From the NCBI GenBank assembly GCA_038214535.1, contig JBBQRS010000016.1:1-57231 (forward strand): a stretch of DNA of 57,231 nt. Direction: 5' to 3'. The DNA comes from JBBQRS01 sp038214535. GTDB taxonomy: Bacteria > Chloroflexota > Anaerolineae > CG2-30-64-16. Both the position numbers and the translations under genes were made by a program. Position 1 is the stretch's first letter. The number at the start of each line of letters is the position of its first letter. The notes beneath the pieces were generated by a model. It worked only from the letters and a program-made list of their open reading frames with translations. It searched no databases and was not told the origin of the DNA. Of this stretch, positions 44,901 through 54,257 are shown in pieces.

Positions 44901-46719
44901 ACGCGGCCAACAGCGTTTCTAGCGGATAAGACCCGGCTCCCCTGGCGACTTCCTGCCCCAATGCCCCCGGCAAGATCGGCGGAATCTCGCTGCCCATGAG
45001 GATGGGACCTTCGAGGACGAAGCGCAGCCCTGGCCGGGTTGCGCCTGCGGGCAGCGGCGTCACCTCGGGGCGCGGCCCCACCACGGCCTGCGTCGAGAAG
45101 TGCTCCATCTCTCGTTCCCGGTCAATGGCCGGGTTCGTGACGACGGCGACCGCTTCCTTGATGTAGTCCGCGATATTTTGTCGCTCGGGCGACAACGCGG
45201 CCAGCGGCCCGTCGTACCCCAGTGATCCAATCGGCTCGTTGCCGGTATCCGCCAGCGAGCGCACCCACTCCTCATCATCGCGGGTCCACCCGAAAGCCGA
45301 GAACTGCCGGGTGATCTCCTCGCGCGTCGCCGGTTCGGCTTCGTCCTCGCCAAACGTGACTGCGGGCGTTTCGGGCGCGTCCATGCGCGCGGCCATCGCG
45401 TCAACCGAGCCGAACCGGTTGACTGCCAGCTTTGCCACGCGTTCCCGGATCGCCGCATAATCGAGCACCTCGACGCCCGACCGGCGGTTCAACCGCAGGC
45501 ACATCTTCTCGCCGGGCGAAAGCGGCTTCGGATCGCAGACCAGTGAGTCGAGCTGGAAGACGCCCTTCTCCGAAGAGAAGAACAGGTCCTTCTCCGTCTC
45601 ACCGAACCAGAGCGGGCGCAACCCCAGCGCGTCCACGCTGAAGACGGTCTCGTCGCCGTGCCGCGCGATGATCGCCGCCGGCCCCTGCGAGAACGGCCCC
45701 CACACCTGCCGATAATAGCGATACACGGCCTGTTGCTGTTTGTCAGGGAACAGTTCGATCTCGCTGATGACCGACGGGAAGGCGAGTTCCATCGCTTCCA
45801 GCAGCGTCAACCCGTAGCGCTCGATGAGAGTTGCCAGGGCGCGATCCAAGTCTTGCGAATCGCTGCCGTCGGTCACGAGCTGCGCCCCCAGCATGTGCGC
45901 CTGGTTACGCAACTGCGCGATGGTGTTGATCTCGCCGTTGTGGCCCAGCAGGCTGAAGGGCTGCACCCGTTCGAAGGTGGTTGCCGTATTCGTGGAATAG
46001 CGCGTGTGTCCCAGCGTGATCGCCGTGAGATAGGCCGGGCTGCGCAGTTCGGGGTAATAGTGATACAGCGTCTCCACCGAGCCACGCACCTTGTACACCG
46101 CCGTGTGGCTGGAAAGCGAGGCCACGTGGATCGGCGTCTCACGCTCCAGCGCCAGCGTCAGGTCGAACAGGCTGCGCTCCACCGCGTCGAGCGAGCAGCG
46201 GCTCATCACGCCGGCAATCTGCCAGAAGACCGGTTCCTGCTCGCGCGCCAGCCGGCCCAGCGCCCGCGGCTGCGTGTTGCCCGGTCGCTCCAACAGGATG
46301 TCCGCGCCCCACTGCTCGGCCAGTTTCAGCGCGCGATCCTGAATCTCCCACGCCCGCGTCCGGTGCGCGCCGGGGATCATCAGATGCCCCACGAAAAAGC
46401 GGCGATCCTCGGCCAGCCAGCCCGGCTTGCCTGCTTCCTCCAGCACCTCCGACCATATCTTGCGCGGGATGTCCGTGAGGACGCCGCAGCCGTCACCCTC
46501 GCCATTCACATCGCCCGACCGGTGGCCCATCTTCGCCAGCGCATCCAGGACGCGTTTCAGGTTGCCGTGCGTCGCCTCGCCGGTCTTCCGCACCGAGGCC
46601 AGGATGGCGCACGCGTCGTGCTCTCCCACCCACGGCGCGGGAAGCCCGGTAACGGTTAGCGATTCCCTGGAGGCGACCTCCCTGCGAAGGTCGCCCGGTT
46701 CATCTCTGGCTGCGCTCAT
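41952..46719 (-). CDS. gltB: Glutamate synthase large subunit, interrupted by a 2-nt frameshift
   Basis: About 1589 aa once repaired. ATG 46719 is used. Domains in order: class II glutaminase with catalytic Cys37 (HDACAILA) after a short propeptide; central domain; FMN-binding synthase barrel (NRGQQIASGRFGVDI, VKAPVVPGIGIIA); [3Fe-4S] motif C-x5-C-x4-C in GCTICRGCQLDTCHVG; and the C-terminal GXGXG helix domain. The frame breaks in GGCGCGCGCC at 42324-42333. Two missing bases (one GC unit) would restore GYIGARANVKGFLCEYMTAG and join the tail at 42296-41952 (DPGPWICAGMTGG). It makes glutamate from 2-oxoglutarate and glutamine. There is no gltD in the window; the electron donor (ferredoxin or a GltD elsewhere) is unknown. 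The position inside an ilv-leu operon is unusual. Confidence 0.93.
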
Positions 46720-46741
46720 CTCAAACTCGGTCAACAAAACT

Positions 46742-48433
<1,692 letters not shown>

Positions 48434-48443
48434 CACATTTACC

Positions 48444-49484
48444 TCACTCAATCTCCACAGAATTCAGCCACGGCATCATGCGGCGCAGTTCGCGCCCCAC
48501 GTGCTCGATCTGGGTGTCGCGCGCCTCGGCCCGGCGCGCCTCGAACCACGGCCGGCCGTTCTCGTTTTCTTCGATCCATTCTTCGGCGTATGCGCCCGTC
48601 TGGATGTCCGAGAGCATCTTCTTCATGGCGACGCGCGTCTCGTCGGTGACGATCTTCGGGCCACCGGTGTAGTCGCCGTGCTCCGCCGTGTCGCTGACGC
48701 TGTAGCGCATGTAGTTCAGCCCACCGCGGTACATTAAGTCCACGATCAGCTTGAGCTCGTGCATACACTCGAAGTAGGCGATCTCCGGCTGATACCCGGC
48801 CTCGACCAGCGTGTTGAAGGCGTTCTCCACCAGTGCGCTAACGCCGCCGCACAAAACCACCTGTTCGCCGAACAGATCGGTTTCGGTCTCCTCTGAAAAG
48901 GTTGTCTCGAGCACGCCCGCGCGCGTGCCGCCGATTCCCATCGCGTAGGCCAGCGCAAATGCCTTGGCCTGCCCGCTCGCATCCTGTTGCACGGCCAGCA
49001 GACACGGTGTACCGGTGCCTTCCACGTACAGCTCACGCACGCGGTGACCCGGCGATTTCGGCGCGATCATGCTCACGTCCACATCTTCCGGTGGGGTGAT
49101 TTGGCCGTAGCGGATGTTGAAGCCGTGGCCGAACATCAGGGTCTTGCCCGGTGTTAGATTGGGCAGGATGGATTCATGATAAATCTTTGCCTGCGACGTG
49201 TCGGGCGCAAGGATCATGATGACGTCCGCCTCTTTGGCGGCCTCGTCCGCGGTCACCACGCGCAGCCCGTCGGCTTCCGCCTTCGCCCACGACTTGCTGC
49301 CCGGATATAACCCGACCCGCACGTCCGCGCCGCCCATGTCCACGCCCGCCGCCTCGGCGGCCGCAATCGTGTCGCGCATGTTCAGCGCGTGCGCATGTCC
49401 CTGGCTGCCATACCCGATGACGGCGATGTGCTTGCCTTTCAGCATCCCTAGGTCGGCGTCTTTGTCATAATAGATGTTTGCCAC
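48444..49484 (-). CDS. ilvC: Ketol-acid reductoisomerase, class I
   Basis: 346 aa. GTG 49484 start with GGAG 8 nt upstream. The N-terminal Rossmann domain reads IAVIGYGSQGHAHALNMRD; a Ser-rich NADPH loop is in LYPGSKSWAKAEADG. Catalytic motifs: SPGHRVRELYVEGTG, SEETETDLFGEQVVLCGG (Mg-binding acids) and ECMHELKLIVDLMYRGG. The single knotted domain and length indicate the short class I form. It converts acetolactate or acetohydroxybutyrate to the dihydroxyacids for Val/Leu/Ile. A degenerate palindromic repeat separates it from ilvN. Confidence 0.97.
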   Translation of the reverse strand: MANIYYDKDADLGMLKGKHIAVIGYGSQGHAHALNMRDTIAAAEAAGVDMGGADVRVGLYPGSKSWAKAEADGLRVVTADEAAKEADVIMILAPDTSQAKIYHESILPNLTPGKTLMFGHGFNIRYGQITPPEDVDVSMIAPKSPGHRVRELYVEGTGTPCLLAVQQDASGQAKAFALAYAMGIGGTRAGVLETTFSEETETDLFGEQVVLCGGVSALVENAFNTLVEAGYQPEIAYFECMHELKLIVDLMYRGGLNYMRYSVSDTAEHGDYTGGPKIVTDETRVAMKKMLSDIQTGAYAEEWIEENENGRPWFEARRAEARDTQIEHVGRELRRMMPWLNSVEIE

Positions 49485-49518
49485 GAATCTTTCTCCTCTG
49501 TTGTGTTTGCATGAAGTT

Positions 49519-49552
49519 CCCGTAGTTTAGGGCCTTGTGCCCGTCGTTAGCG
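49519..49552. repeat. Degenerate TAGCCCC-GTGGGCG repeat between ilvN and ilvC
   Basis: CCCGTAGTTTAGGGCCTTGT followed by GCCCGTCGTTAGCG, matching one arm of the palindrome at 16476-16531 with substitutions. Confidence 0.65.
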
Positions 49553-49590
49553 CCGACACATCACAGATAGACAAGGCGCTTAGAACAGTT

Positions 49591-50211
49591 TTACATCCTC
49601 AGCAGGGTGGGGGCGGCGACTTCGGCTTCCTCTTCTTCGTAGCCGTTCTCATACGCCTCGCCGTTTTCCCAGTCTACCTGCGCCGACGCGCTGGCGTGCC
49701 CCGAACCGCGCACCATCGCCACCAGCCCTGTCCGCACCATCTCGATGATCCCGTAGGGCGTCAGCATCTCGACCAACGAATTGATCTTGACCTCCGGCCC
49801 AGTCACTTCCACGATCAGCGAGTCCGCGCAGATGTCCACCACGCGCGCGCGATAGACGTTGACCAGTTGCATGATCTCGAAGCGCGCCTGGTTGTCGGCC
49901 TTCACCTTGATCAGCGCCAGGTCACGGAAGACCGCCGGCGCGTGGCTCACGTCCTGCACATCAATCACGTTCACCATCTTGAGCAGGTTGCGCTGCACCA
50001 TCTCGGCGTTGGTGCGCGTCGCGTCCACCACGATGGTCATGCGCGACACGTCGGGCGAATCGGTGTGGCCCACCGTCAGGCTCTCGATGTTGAAGTTGCG
50101 CCGCCGGAACAGGCTGGCGACCCGCGTCAGCACGCCCGGTTTGTTCTCCACCAGCGTGATCAGCACCCGTCGCGTTTCCTTACCCGCCTTGTTGCGATCT
50201 ATCATTGCCAT
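49591..50211 (-). CDS. ilvN: Acetolactate synthase small (regulatory) subunit
   Basis: 206 aa. ATG 50211 has GGGAG 7 nt upstream. The N-terminal ACT domain (about 15-90) contains ITLVENKPGVLTRVASLF, FNIESLTVGHTDSPDVSRMT and the valine-binding NKPGVL loop. The second ALS_ss_C domain runs about 90-170 (ALIKVKADNQARFEIMQLV). An acidic C-terminal tail (ENGEAYENGYEEEEAEV) extends beyond the usual end. It activates IlvB and confers valine feedback inhibition. It starts 14 nt after ilvB. Confidence 0.96.
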   Translation of the reverse strand: MAMIDRNKAGKETRRVLITLVENKPGVLTRVASLFRRRNFNIESLTVGHTDSPDVSRMTIVVDATRTNAEMVQRNLLKMVNVIDVQDVSHAPAVFRDLALIKVKADNQARFEIMQLVNVYRARVVDICADSLIVEVTGPEVKINSLVEMLTPYGIIEMVRTGLVAMVRGSGHASASAQVDWENGEAYENGYEEEEAEVAAPTLLRM

Positions 50212-50225
50212 GATTCTTCTCCCTC

Positions 50226-51941
50226 TCAGCCTGTGGCATTCAAATGGCGCGCGTTCTCCAGCGGTCGCCGCATCATCTCATGGAGCGCCTTGCCCGGCCC
50301 CACCATTGGATACACGTTCACTTCCTGCTCGACCACGAAGTCAATCAGCGTCGGCCCCGGGTGCGAGCGCGCTTCTTCGATCACTTCGGCTACATGCTCT
50401 TTCCGTTCCGCGCGCAGCCCCATGATCCCGTAGGCCTCGGCCAGCTTTACCAGGTCGGGGCTGGTGATGTCCACCTCGGAATAACGCTTGCCGTGCATCA
50501 GTTCCTGCCACTGGCGCACCATCCCCAGATACCCATTGCGCATCACAGCGATCTTAATGGGCAGGCGCTCCTGATTGATGGTCATCAGTTCGGGGATGCT
50601 CATCTGGAAGCCGCCGTCGCCGACGATCACCCATATCTCGTCATCGGGCCGGGCGAACGCCGCGCCCATCGCCGCCGGCAACCCGTAGCCCATTGCGCCC
50701 AGGCCGCCCGAAGTAAAGAACCGGTTCTTCTGATAATGGCGGAAATACTGCGCCGCCCACATCTGATGCTGGCCCACGTCGCTCACGACCGTCGTGTTTG
50801 AGTTCAGGGTGCTCTGGCGAATCTGGCTGATGACGTAGGGCACGTGCAGCGTTCCGCTGTCGTTCGATCCCAGGATGTCGTGCTCGCTGGAATCGCCACG
50901 CCATTCGTCAATCTGATTGAACCACGGCGCGCGTTCGTTGTACTCGACCAGTGGGATCAGTTGGCTCAATACCTGCTTGGCGTCGCCCACGATGCCGAGA
51001 TCAACCTTCACGATCTTATTAATCTCCGCGGGGTCAATCTCGATGTGGATGACCTGCGCGTTCTGCGCGTAGGTGCTGAGCGTCCCCGTCACCCGGTCGT
51101 CGAAACGCATCCCGACGGCGATCAGCAAGTCTGCCGCCTGGACAGCCTGGTTGACATAAGCTTCGCCGTGCATCCCCATCATGCGCAGGTTCAACGGGTG
51201 AGATTCAGGGAGGCCGCCGATGCCGAGGAGGGTCGTGGAAACAGGGATGTTGCCGTTTTCGGCGAAGGTGCGTAATTCATCGTGTGCGTCGGAGAGGATG
51301 ACGCCGTGCCCTGCCAGGATGATGGGTCGACGGGCAGCGTTGATCATTTCGGCAGCGGCCTGGATTTGGGTTTCCTTGCCGCGCAGTGAGGGGCGGTAGC
51401 CGGGCAGTTTCACTTCGATGGCGTCGTAGTCAAAGTCGGTGGAGGCAAACTGAACGTCTTTACAGATATCTACCAGTACCGGTCCGGGACGCCCGGTCCG
51501 TGCGATGTGAAACGCCTCCTTCATGATCTGCGGCAGGTCTTTGACATCCGTCACCAGGTAATTGTGCTTGGTGATCGTCAACGTGACCCCCGTGACGTCG
51601 GTCTCCTGAAAGGCGTCCGTCCCTACCAGGTGCGATGATACCTGCCCGGTGATCGCCACGACCGGCACCGAGTCGAGCATTGCGCCCGCCAGCCCGGTCA
51701 CCAGGTTAGTCGCCCCCGGACCCGAGGTCGCTATGCACACCCCGACTTTGCCGCTGGCACGGGCATAGCCGTCGGCGGCAAACGCCGCGTTTTCCTCATG
51801 GCGTACCAACACGTGATGCACCGGATAATCCAACAGGGCATCGTATGCCGGCATGATCGCCCCGCCCGGATACCCGAACACCACTTCCACGCCCTCTCGA
51901 ACCATACTCTCCCAGATGATTTGAGATCCTGTCCGTCTCAT
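50226..51941 (-). CDS. ilvB: Acetolactate synthase large (catalytic) subunit
   Basis: 571 aa from ATG 51941 (MRRTGSQIIWESMVREGVE), chosen because GGGAGG lies 6 nt upstream; an earlier start at 52091 would translate through the terminator region. It is a ThDP enzyme: catalytic Glu in HEENAAFAADGYARASGKVG, IATSGPGATNLVTGL, and ThDP/Mg motif VGDGGFQMSIPELMTI with NNQE-equivalent RNGYLGM. FAD-binding and central domains are present. It condenses two pyruvates, or pyruvate and 2-oxobutyrate. It is the first structural gene of the branched-chain locus and is preceded by the attenuator at 51974-52246. Confidence 0.97.
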   Translation of the reverse strand: MRRTGSQIIWESMVREGVEVVFGYPGGAIMPAYDALLDYPVHHVLVRHEENAAFAADGYARASGKVGVCIATSGPGATNLVTGLAGAMLDSVPVVAITGQVSSHLVGTDAFQETDVTGVTLTITKHNYLVTDVKDLPQIMKEAFHIARTGRPGPVLVDICKDVQFASTDFDYDAIEVKLPGYRPSLRGKETQIQAAAEMINAARRPIILAGHGVILSDAHDELRTFAENGNIPVSTTLLGIGGLPESHPLNLRMMGMHGEAYVNQAVQAADLLIAVGMRFDDRVTGTLSTYAQNAQVIHIEIDPAEINKIVKVDLGIVGDAKQVLSQLIPLVEYNERAPWFNQIDEWRGDSSEHDILGSNDSGTLHVPYVISQIRQSTLNSNTTVVSDVGQHQMWAAQYFRHYQKNRFFTSGGLGAMGYGLPAAMGAAFARPDDEIWVIVGDGGFQMSIPELMTINQERLPIKIAVMRNGYLGMVRQWQELMHGKRYSEVDITSPDLVKLAEAYGIMGLRAERKEHVAEVIEEARSHPGPTLIDFVVEQEVNVYPMVGPGKALHEMMRRPLENARHLNATG

Positions 51942-51973
51942 CCCTGTCCTCCCAAATATGATGGCTCTGCGCC

Positions 51974-52027
51974 AAAAAATACGACGCCTCACGCACGTCT
52001 CACTCCGATTCGTGCATAAGGCGTCGT
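51974..52027 (-). terminator. Second terminator-like hairpin in the ilvB leader
   Basis: Minus strand: ACGACGCCT (52019-52027) pairs with AGGCGTCGT (51981-51989), plus an inner GCACG/CGTGC stem, then A and six Ts (51974-51979). It lies between the first attenuator and ilvB, ending about 30 nt before the start codon. A nearby GGCGC...GCGCC element upstream could compete with its 5' arm. Confidence 0.75.
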
Positions 52028-52089
52028 TGCCGGTTGCGCCTGCGGCGGCGCTCGTTTGTTGCCGCGAAATGATCTTACCGGGTCGAGGC

Positions 52090-52118
52090 AAAAAGAAAGG
52101 CCTCCCGATTGGGAGGCC
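52090..52118 (-). terminator. Attenuator terminator of the ilv leader
   Basis: Minus strand: GGCCTCCC-AATC-GGGAGGCC (52118-52099), a perfect 8-bp GC-rich stem with a four-base loop, followed immediately by TTTCTTTTT (52098-52090). A textbook intrinsic terminator located between the leader peptide stop (52148) and ilvB. Confidence 0.92.
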
Positions 52119-52175
52119 CCTGGTTGCCTGCTATACTGCGCCTGGCGTTAACCTTTGGCCTGTTGCCCCCCAACC
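52107..52175 (-). promoter_or_regulatory. Predicted antiterminator pairing of the ilv attenuator
   Basis: GGTTGGGGGG (52175-52166, within leader codons 24-27) can pair with CCTCCCAATC (52116-52107), which is the 5' arm and loop of the terminator. Ten contiguous pairs, two of them G-U. Ribosome stalling on the Leu/Ile/Val codons upstream would leave the first segment free and block the terminator. A ribosome reaching the stop codon would cover it and allow termination. Confidence 0.75.
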
Positions 52176-52246
52176 GATTGTAGCCCCTTGATAACAAGGA
52201 ACTCAATAAGCGAGAGGCTAATAATCAGATTGCGAGCGTCAGACAT
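52148..52246 (-). CDS. ilv operon leader peptide (32 aa), attenuation control
   Basis: ATG 52246 to TAA 52148. The peptide begins MSDARN and then has a run of branched-chain residues: L7, I8, I9, L11, L13, I14, L17, V18, I19, L22 and V25, eleven of 32 residues and ten within residues 7-22. It starts about 23 nt after the predicted transcription start; the AGGGG upstream is 12 nt away, so initiation may be modest. Its 3' part overlaps the antiterminator segment and its stop is 30 nt before the terminator stem. It controls the ilvB-leuB locus according to charged Leu/Ile/Val-tRNA supply. Confidence 0.85.
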   Translation of the reverse strand: MSDARNLIISLSLIEFLVIKGLQSVGGQQAKG

Positions 52247-52275
52247 GAAATATGCATCCCCTGCAAGATGGAGCA

Positions 52276-52304
52276 AGCATAACACGCCCTCCGCGCCTTG
52301 TCAA
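52276..52304 (-). promoter_or_regulatory. Promoter of the branched-chain amino acid locus
   Basis: Minus strand: consensus TTGACA (52299-52304), 17-nt spacer, TATGCT (52276-52281). The predicted start is near 52269. It precedes the leader peptide and attenuator. Confidence 0.85.
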
Positions 52305-52328
52305 GCCCGAAAAATCGCGCAGTGCAAC

Positions 52329-52362
52329 AAGTGCGTTGCACGTGGGCACGTGCAACGCACTT
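52329..52362. repeat. 34-bp palindrome between divergent promoters, AAGTGCGTTGCAC family
   Basis: AAGTGCGTTGCACGTG, two bases, then the exact complement. It is centred between the ilv promoter (-35 ends 52304) and the DUF6951 promoter (-35 begins 52373), so it could act as a shared operator. The same core occurs at 18010-18042 near gene ends, which favours a dispersed repeat instead. Confidence 0.85.
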
Positions 52363-52372
52363 CTCGGTGACG

Positions 52373-52401
52373 TTGACAACCCACGCCGGATGCGTTAGAC
52401 T
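52373..52401 (+). promoter_or_regulatory. Promoter of the DUF6951 gene
   Basis: Consensus TTGACA (52373-52378), 17-nt spacer, TAGACT (52396-52401). The predicted start is near 52408; the leader contains two AGTAGACAAG units. Confidence 0.75.
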
Positions 52402-52423
52402 CTCGCCATTATTGTGTAAGTGG

Positions 52424-52460
52424 GCGAGTAGACAAGTGGAGAGTAGACAAGTAAACAAGG
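52424..52460. repeat. AGTAGACAAG direct repeats in the DUF6951 leader
   Basis: Two direct copies (52424-52438 and 52439-52460) of GAGTAGACAAGT, ending AAACAAGG. The same units form the larger inverted repeat at 55144-55270. Confidence 0.8.
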
Positions 52461-52484
52461 CGTCGTGCCGAGGGAGTGGATGAG

Positions 52485-52808
52485 ATGGCAAAAGCGGTGA
52501 TTAACGCGGGTATCTGTGGCTTCAAAACGACCGTGCTGGCGAAGATGAACGAAGACGGCTCGGTCAACCTTGCGATCGAGAGCGACTGCAAAGCCGTGTG
52601 CAAGCTGGGCGACCAGCTCCAGACTGTAGACCCCTATCGCGAGTTCACCTGGCGGCGTAATCTGCCCCTGACGCATGAACTGGCCCCGACGTGCCTTTCG
52701 CATCCGGCGTGCCCGGTGCCCTCCGGCATTATCAAGGCCATCGAGGTGGCCGCCGGCCTCGCCTTGCCCGCCGATGCAACGATTCAATTGTCTAAGGCCG
52801 ATGACTGA
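52485..52808 (+). CDS. Small Cys-rich protein, DUF6951-like
   Basis: 107 aa from ATG 52485, chosen because GAGGGAG lies 8 nt upstream. Cys11 (INAGICGFKTTV), Cys35 and Cys39 (ESDCKAVCK), Cys70 and Cys76 (TCLSHPACPVPSGI) are conserved-type positions of a small family found in methanogens, Chloroflexi and anaerobes. The CPVPSxIxKAIEVxAGLALP ending is diagnostic from memory. The cysteines suggest metal or Fe-S binding. Function is unknown. It is transcribed divergently from the ilv operon and is followed 18 nt later by the CDP-alcohol transferase gene. Confidence 0.8.
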   Translation: MAKAVINAGICGFKTTVLAKMNEDGSVNLAIESDCKAVCKLGDQLQTVDPYREFTWRRNLPLTHELAPTCLSHPACPVPSGIIKAIEVAAGLALPADATIQLSKADD

Positions 52809-52826
52809 TTTACCGACCTGATAACC

Positions 52827-54008
52827 ATGACCAGCGCCGCTGTTCTCCCGGCAAATCTGTTTGACCGCCTTCGGCGGCGTTGGTGGATCGTTGTCTGCTT
52901 CGCCGGCCTGCTTTTGCTGACTGGTGTTCTTTTTCTGCGTGATGCGTGGCATCCTGTGGCCGCCGTTCGTTGGGCGATCCTTACCGGGGGCATTCTTGGC
53001 GTGCAGTCGGCTTTCCTGTGGCGCAATCTCCCCGAAAACCGCGCCCCGGATGCAACGATTCCCTGGCCCACGTTCGGCCTTGCCAACATCCTCACCATCA
53101 GTCGCGGCATGGCAGCCGCAGCGCTGACCGGCCTGCTGGTATTACCCCCGCCCCCCGATAATCTGGTCTGGTTGGCCGCAATCCTGCACGCGGCGGCGGT
53201 ATTTCCCGATTTCTTCGATGGTTACATCGCCCGCGTCACCGGCCGCGTATCGGTCCTGGGCGGTCACCTCGACATGGAGGCCGACTCCCTGGCCATGCTG
53301 GCCGCGACCCTGCTCGCTGTGAACTATGGATTCATGCCCTGGTGGTTTATCGTCGTGGGGCTGGCGCGTTATATCTACGTCATTGGGCTGTGGCTGCGCA
53401 CGCGACGGGGTTTGCCCATTGACGATCTTTCACCCAGCCGGATGCGTCGCTCGGTCGCCGGCCTGATGATGGGGTTTGCCAACCTTGCCCTCTGGCCTGT
53501 CCTCGATGCACACGTCATGGCGTTTGCGGGCGCAATATTGGCCGTCCCGTTGCTCGGCGGTTTCGTGCGCGACTGGCTGGTGATCAGCGGCCGGGTGGCT
53601 GCGACAGGCCCCGGCTACACGCGCCTGTTTGCCCTGCTCGACCGGGGCATGAGTTTGCTCTTGCCCTTGCTCCGGGTGATCGCGAGCGCGTCGGCGCTTG
53701 TCTTCCTGCTTCCTGCCATCCTCCGCGCGGATGCCGGCCCGTGTGCGCTCCTTCTCGCGCTGGCGACCGGCATCGCCGCGTTCATGCTTGCCCTGGGCGC
53801 AGCCGCACGTTTGACCGCCCTCACGCTGCTGGCCGTCGGTCTGCTTGATCTGATCGTTCGGGGGTTTCAGCCATACCACATGGCGCTGGTGCTTGGCGCG
53901 CTGCCCGTGTTGATCTTTGGCCCGGGCCGTTGGGCGTTGTGGCGACCCGAAGAGCCGTTTTTTGCCGGCCCCATCGGCAAAACCAAACCACCTTCGTCGG
54001 ACTCGTAG
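52827..54008 (+). CDS. CDP-alcohol phosphatidyltransferase family membrane protein
   Basis: 393 aa. The catalytic motif D-G-x2-A-R-x8-G-x3-D-x3-D is intact: DGYIARVTGRV then GGHLDMEAD (about residues 131-153). About ten hydrophobic helices; the first two precede the motif and a further set (about 270-375) forms an extra C-terminal membrane region not seen in minimal family members (about 200 aa). It would transfer a phospho-alcohol from or to CDP-linked lipid in the membrane, making phospholipid or ether-lipid head groups. The exact alcohol is not predictable. An acyltransferase gene downstream supports a role in lipid synthesis. Confidence 0.9.
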   Translation: MTSAAVLPANLFDRLRRRWWIVVCFAGLLLLTGVLFLRDAWHPVAAVRWAILTGGILGVQSAFLWRNLPENRAPDATIPWPTFGLANILTISRGMAAAALTGLLVLPPPPDNLVWLAAILHAAAVFPDFFDGYIARVTGRVSVLGGHLDMEADSLAMLAATLLAVNYGFMPWWFIVVGLARYIYVIGLWLRTRRGLPIDDLSPSRMRRSVAGLMMGFANLALWPVLDAHVMAFAGAILAVPLLGGFVRDWLVISGRVAATGPGYTRLFALLDRGMSLLLPLLRVIASASALVFLLPAILRADAGPCALLLALATGIAAFMLALGAAARLTALTLLAVGLLDLIVRGFQPYHMALVLGALPVLIFGPGRWALWRPEEPFFAGPIGKTKPPSSDS

Positions 54009-54121
54009 CGTTAGCCAGTCAGCATGGATTGGGAATTCCTGGTCGGATGCGCCTCTCGGTTGCATAACCGGCCCTTTTGCGGTAACGTACCGGCGGCACA
54101 GAGAGCCGCAAGGGAATTCCC

Positions 54122-54250
54122 ATGAGCGCAAACAGTCACCGATTGACCGTCCTTGATTACACCATCATTTTACTGACAGTTGCCACCGCGATCATTCACT
54201 TTACACGGGTGTTTCCCGGCGCCCTTTTCATGTGGAGCGCGACGGCATGA
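54122..54250 (+). CDS. 42-aa single-TM small ORF
   Basis: ATG 54122 is preceded by AAGGGA at 6 nt. The peptide begins MSANSHRLTVLDY, has one hydrophobic helix (TIILLTVATAIIHF, about 14-27) and ends FMWSATA with TGA at 54248-54250, 7 nt before the acyltransferase start. It may be a genuine small membrane protein or the remnant of a longer membrane protein whose 3' part is lost. A GGGAATTCCC palindrome overlaps its ribosome site. Confidence 0.5.
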   Translation: MSANSHRLTVLDYTIILLTVATAIIHFTRVFPGALFMWSATA

Positions 54251-54257
54251 GGGCGGC

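Noticed and set aside
50226..52091. Longer ilvB starting at 52091
   Set aside because: It would begin just downstream of the first terminator and read through the second hairpin; ATG 51941 has a strong Shine-Dalgarno and matches the family N-terminus.
51942..52246. T-box riboswitch upstream of ilvB
   Set aside because: No T-box bulge sequence or specifier loop seen; the BCAA-rich leader ORF and its antiterminator explain the region better.
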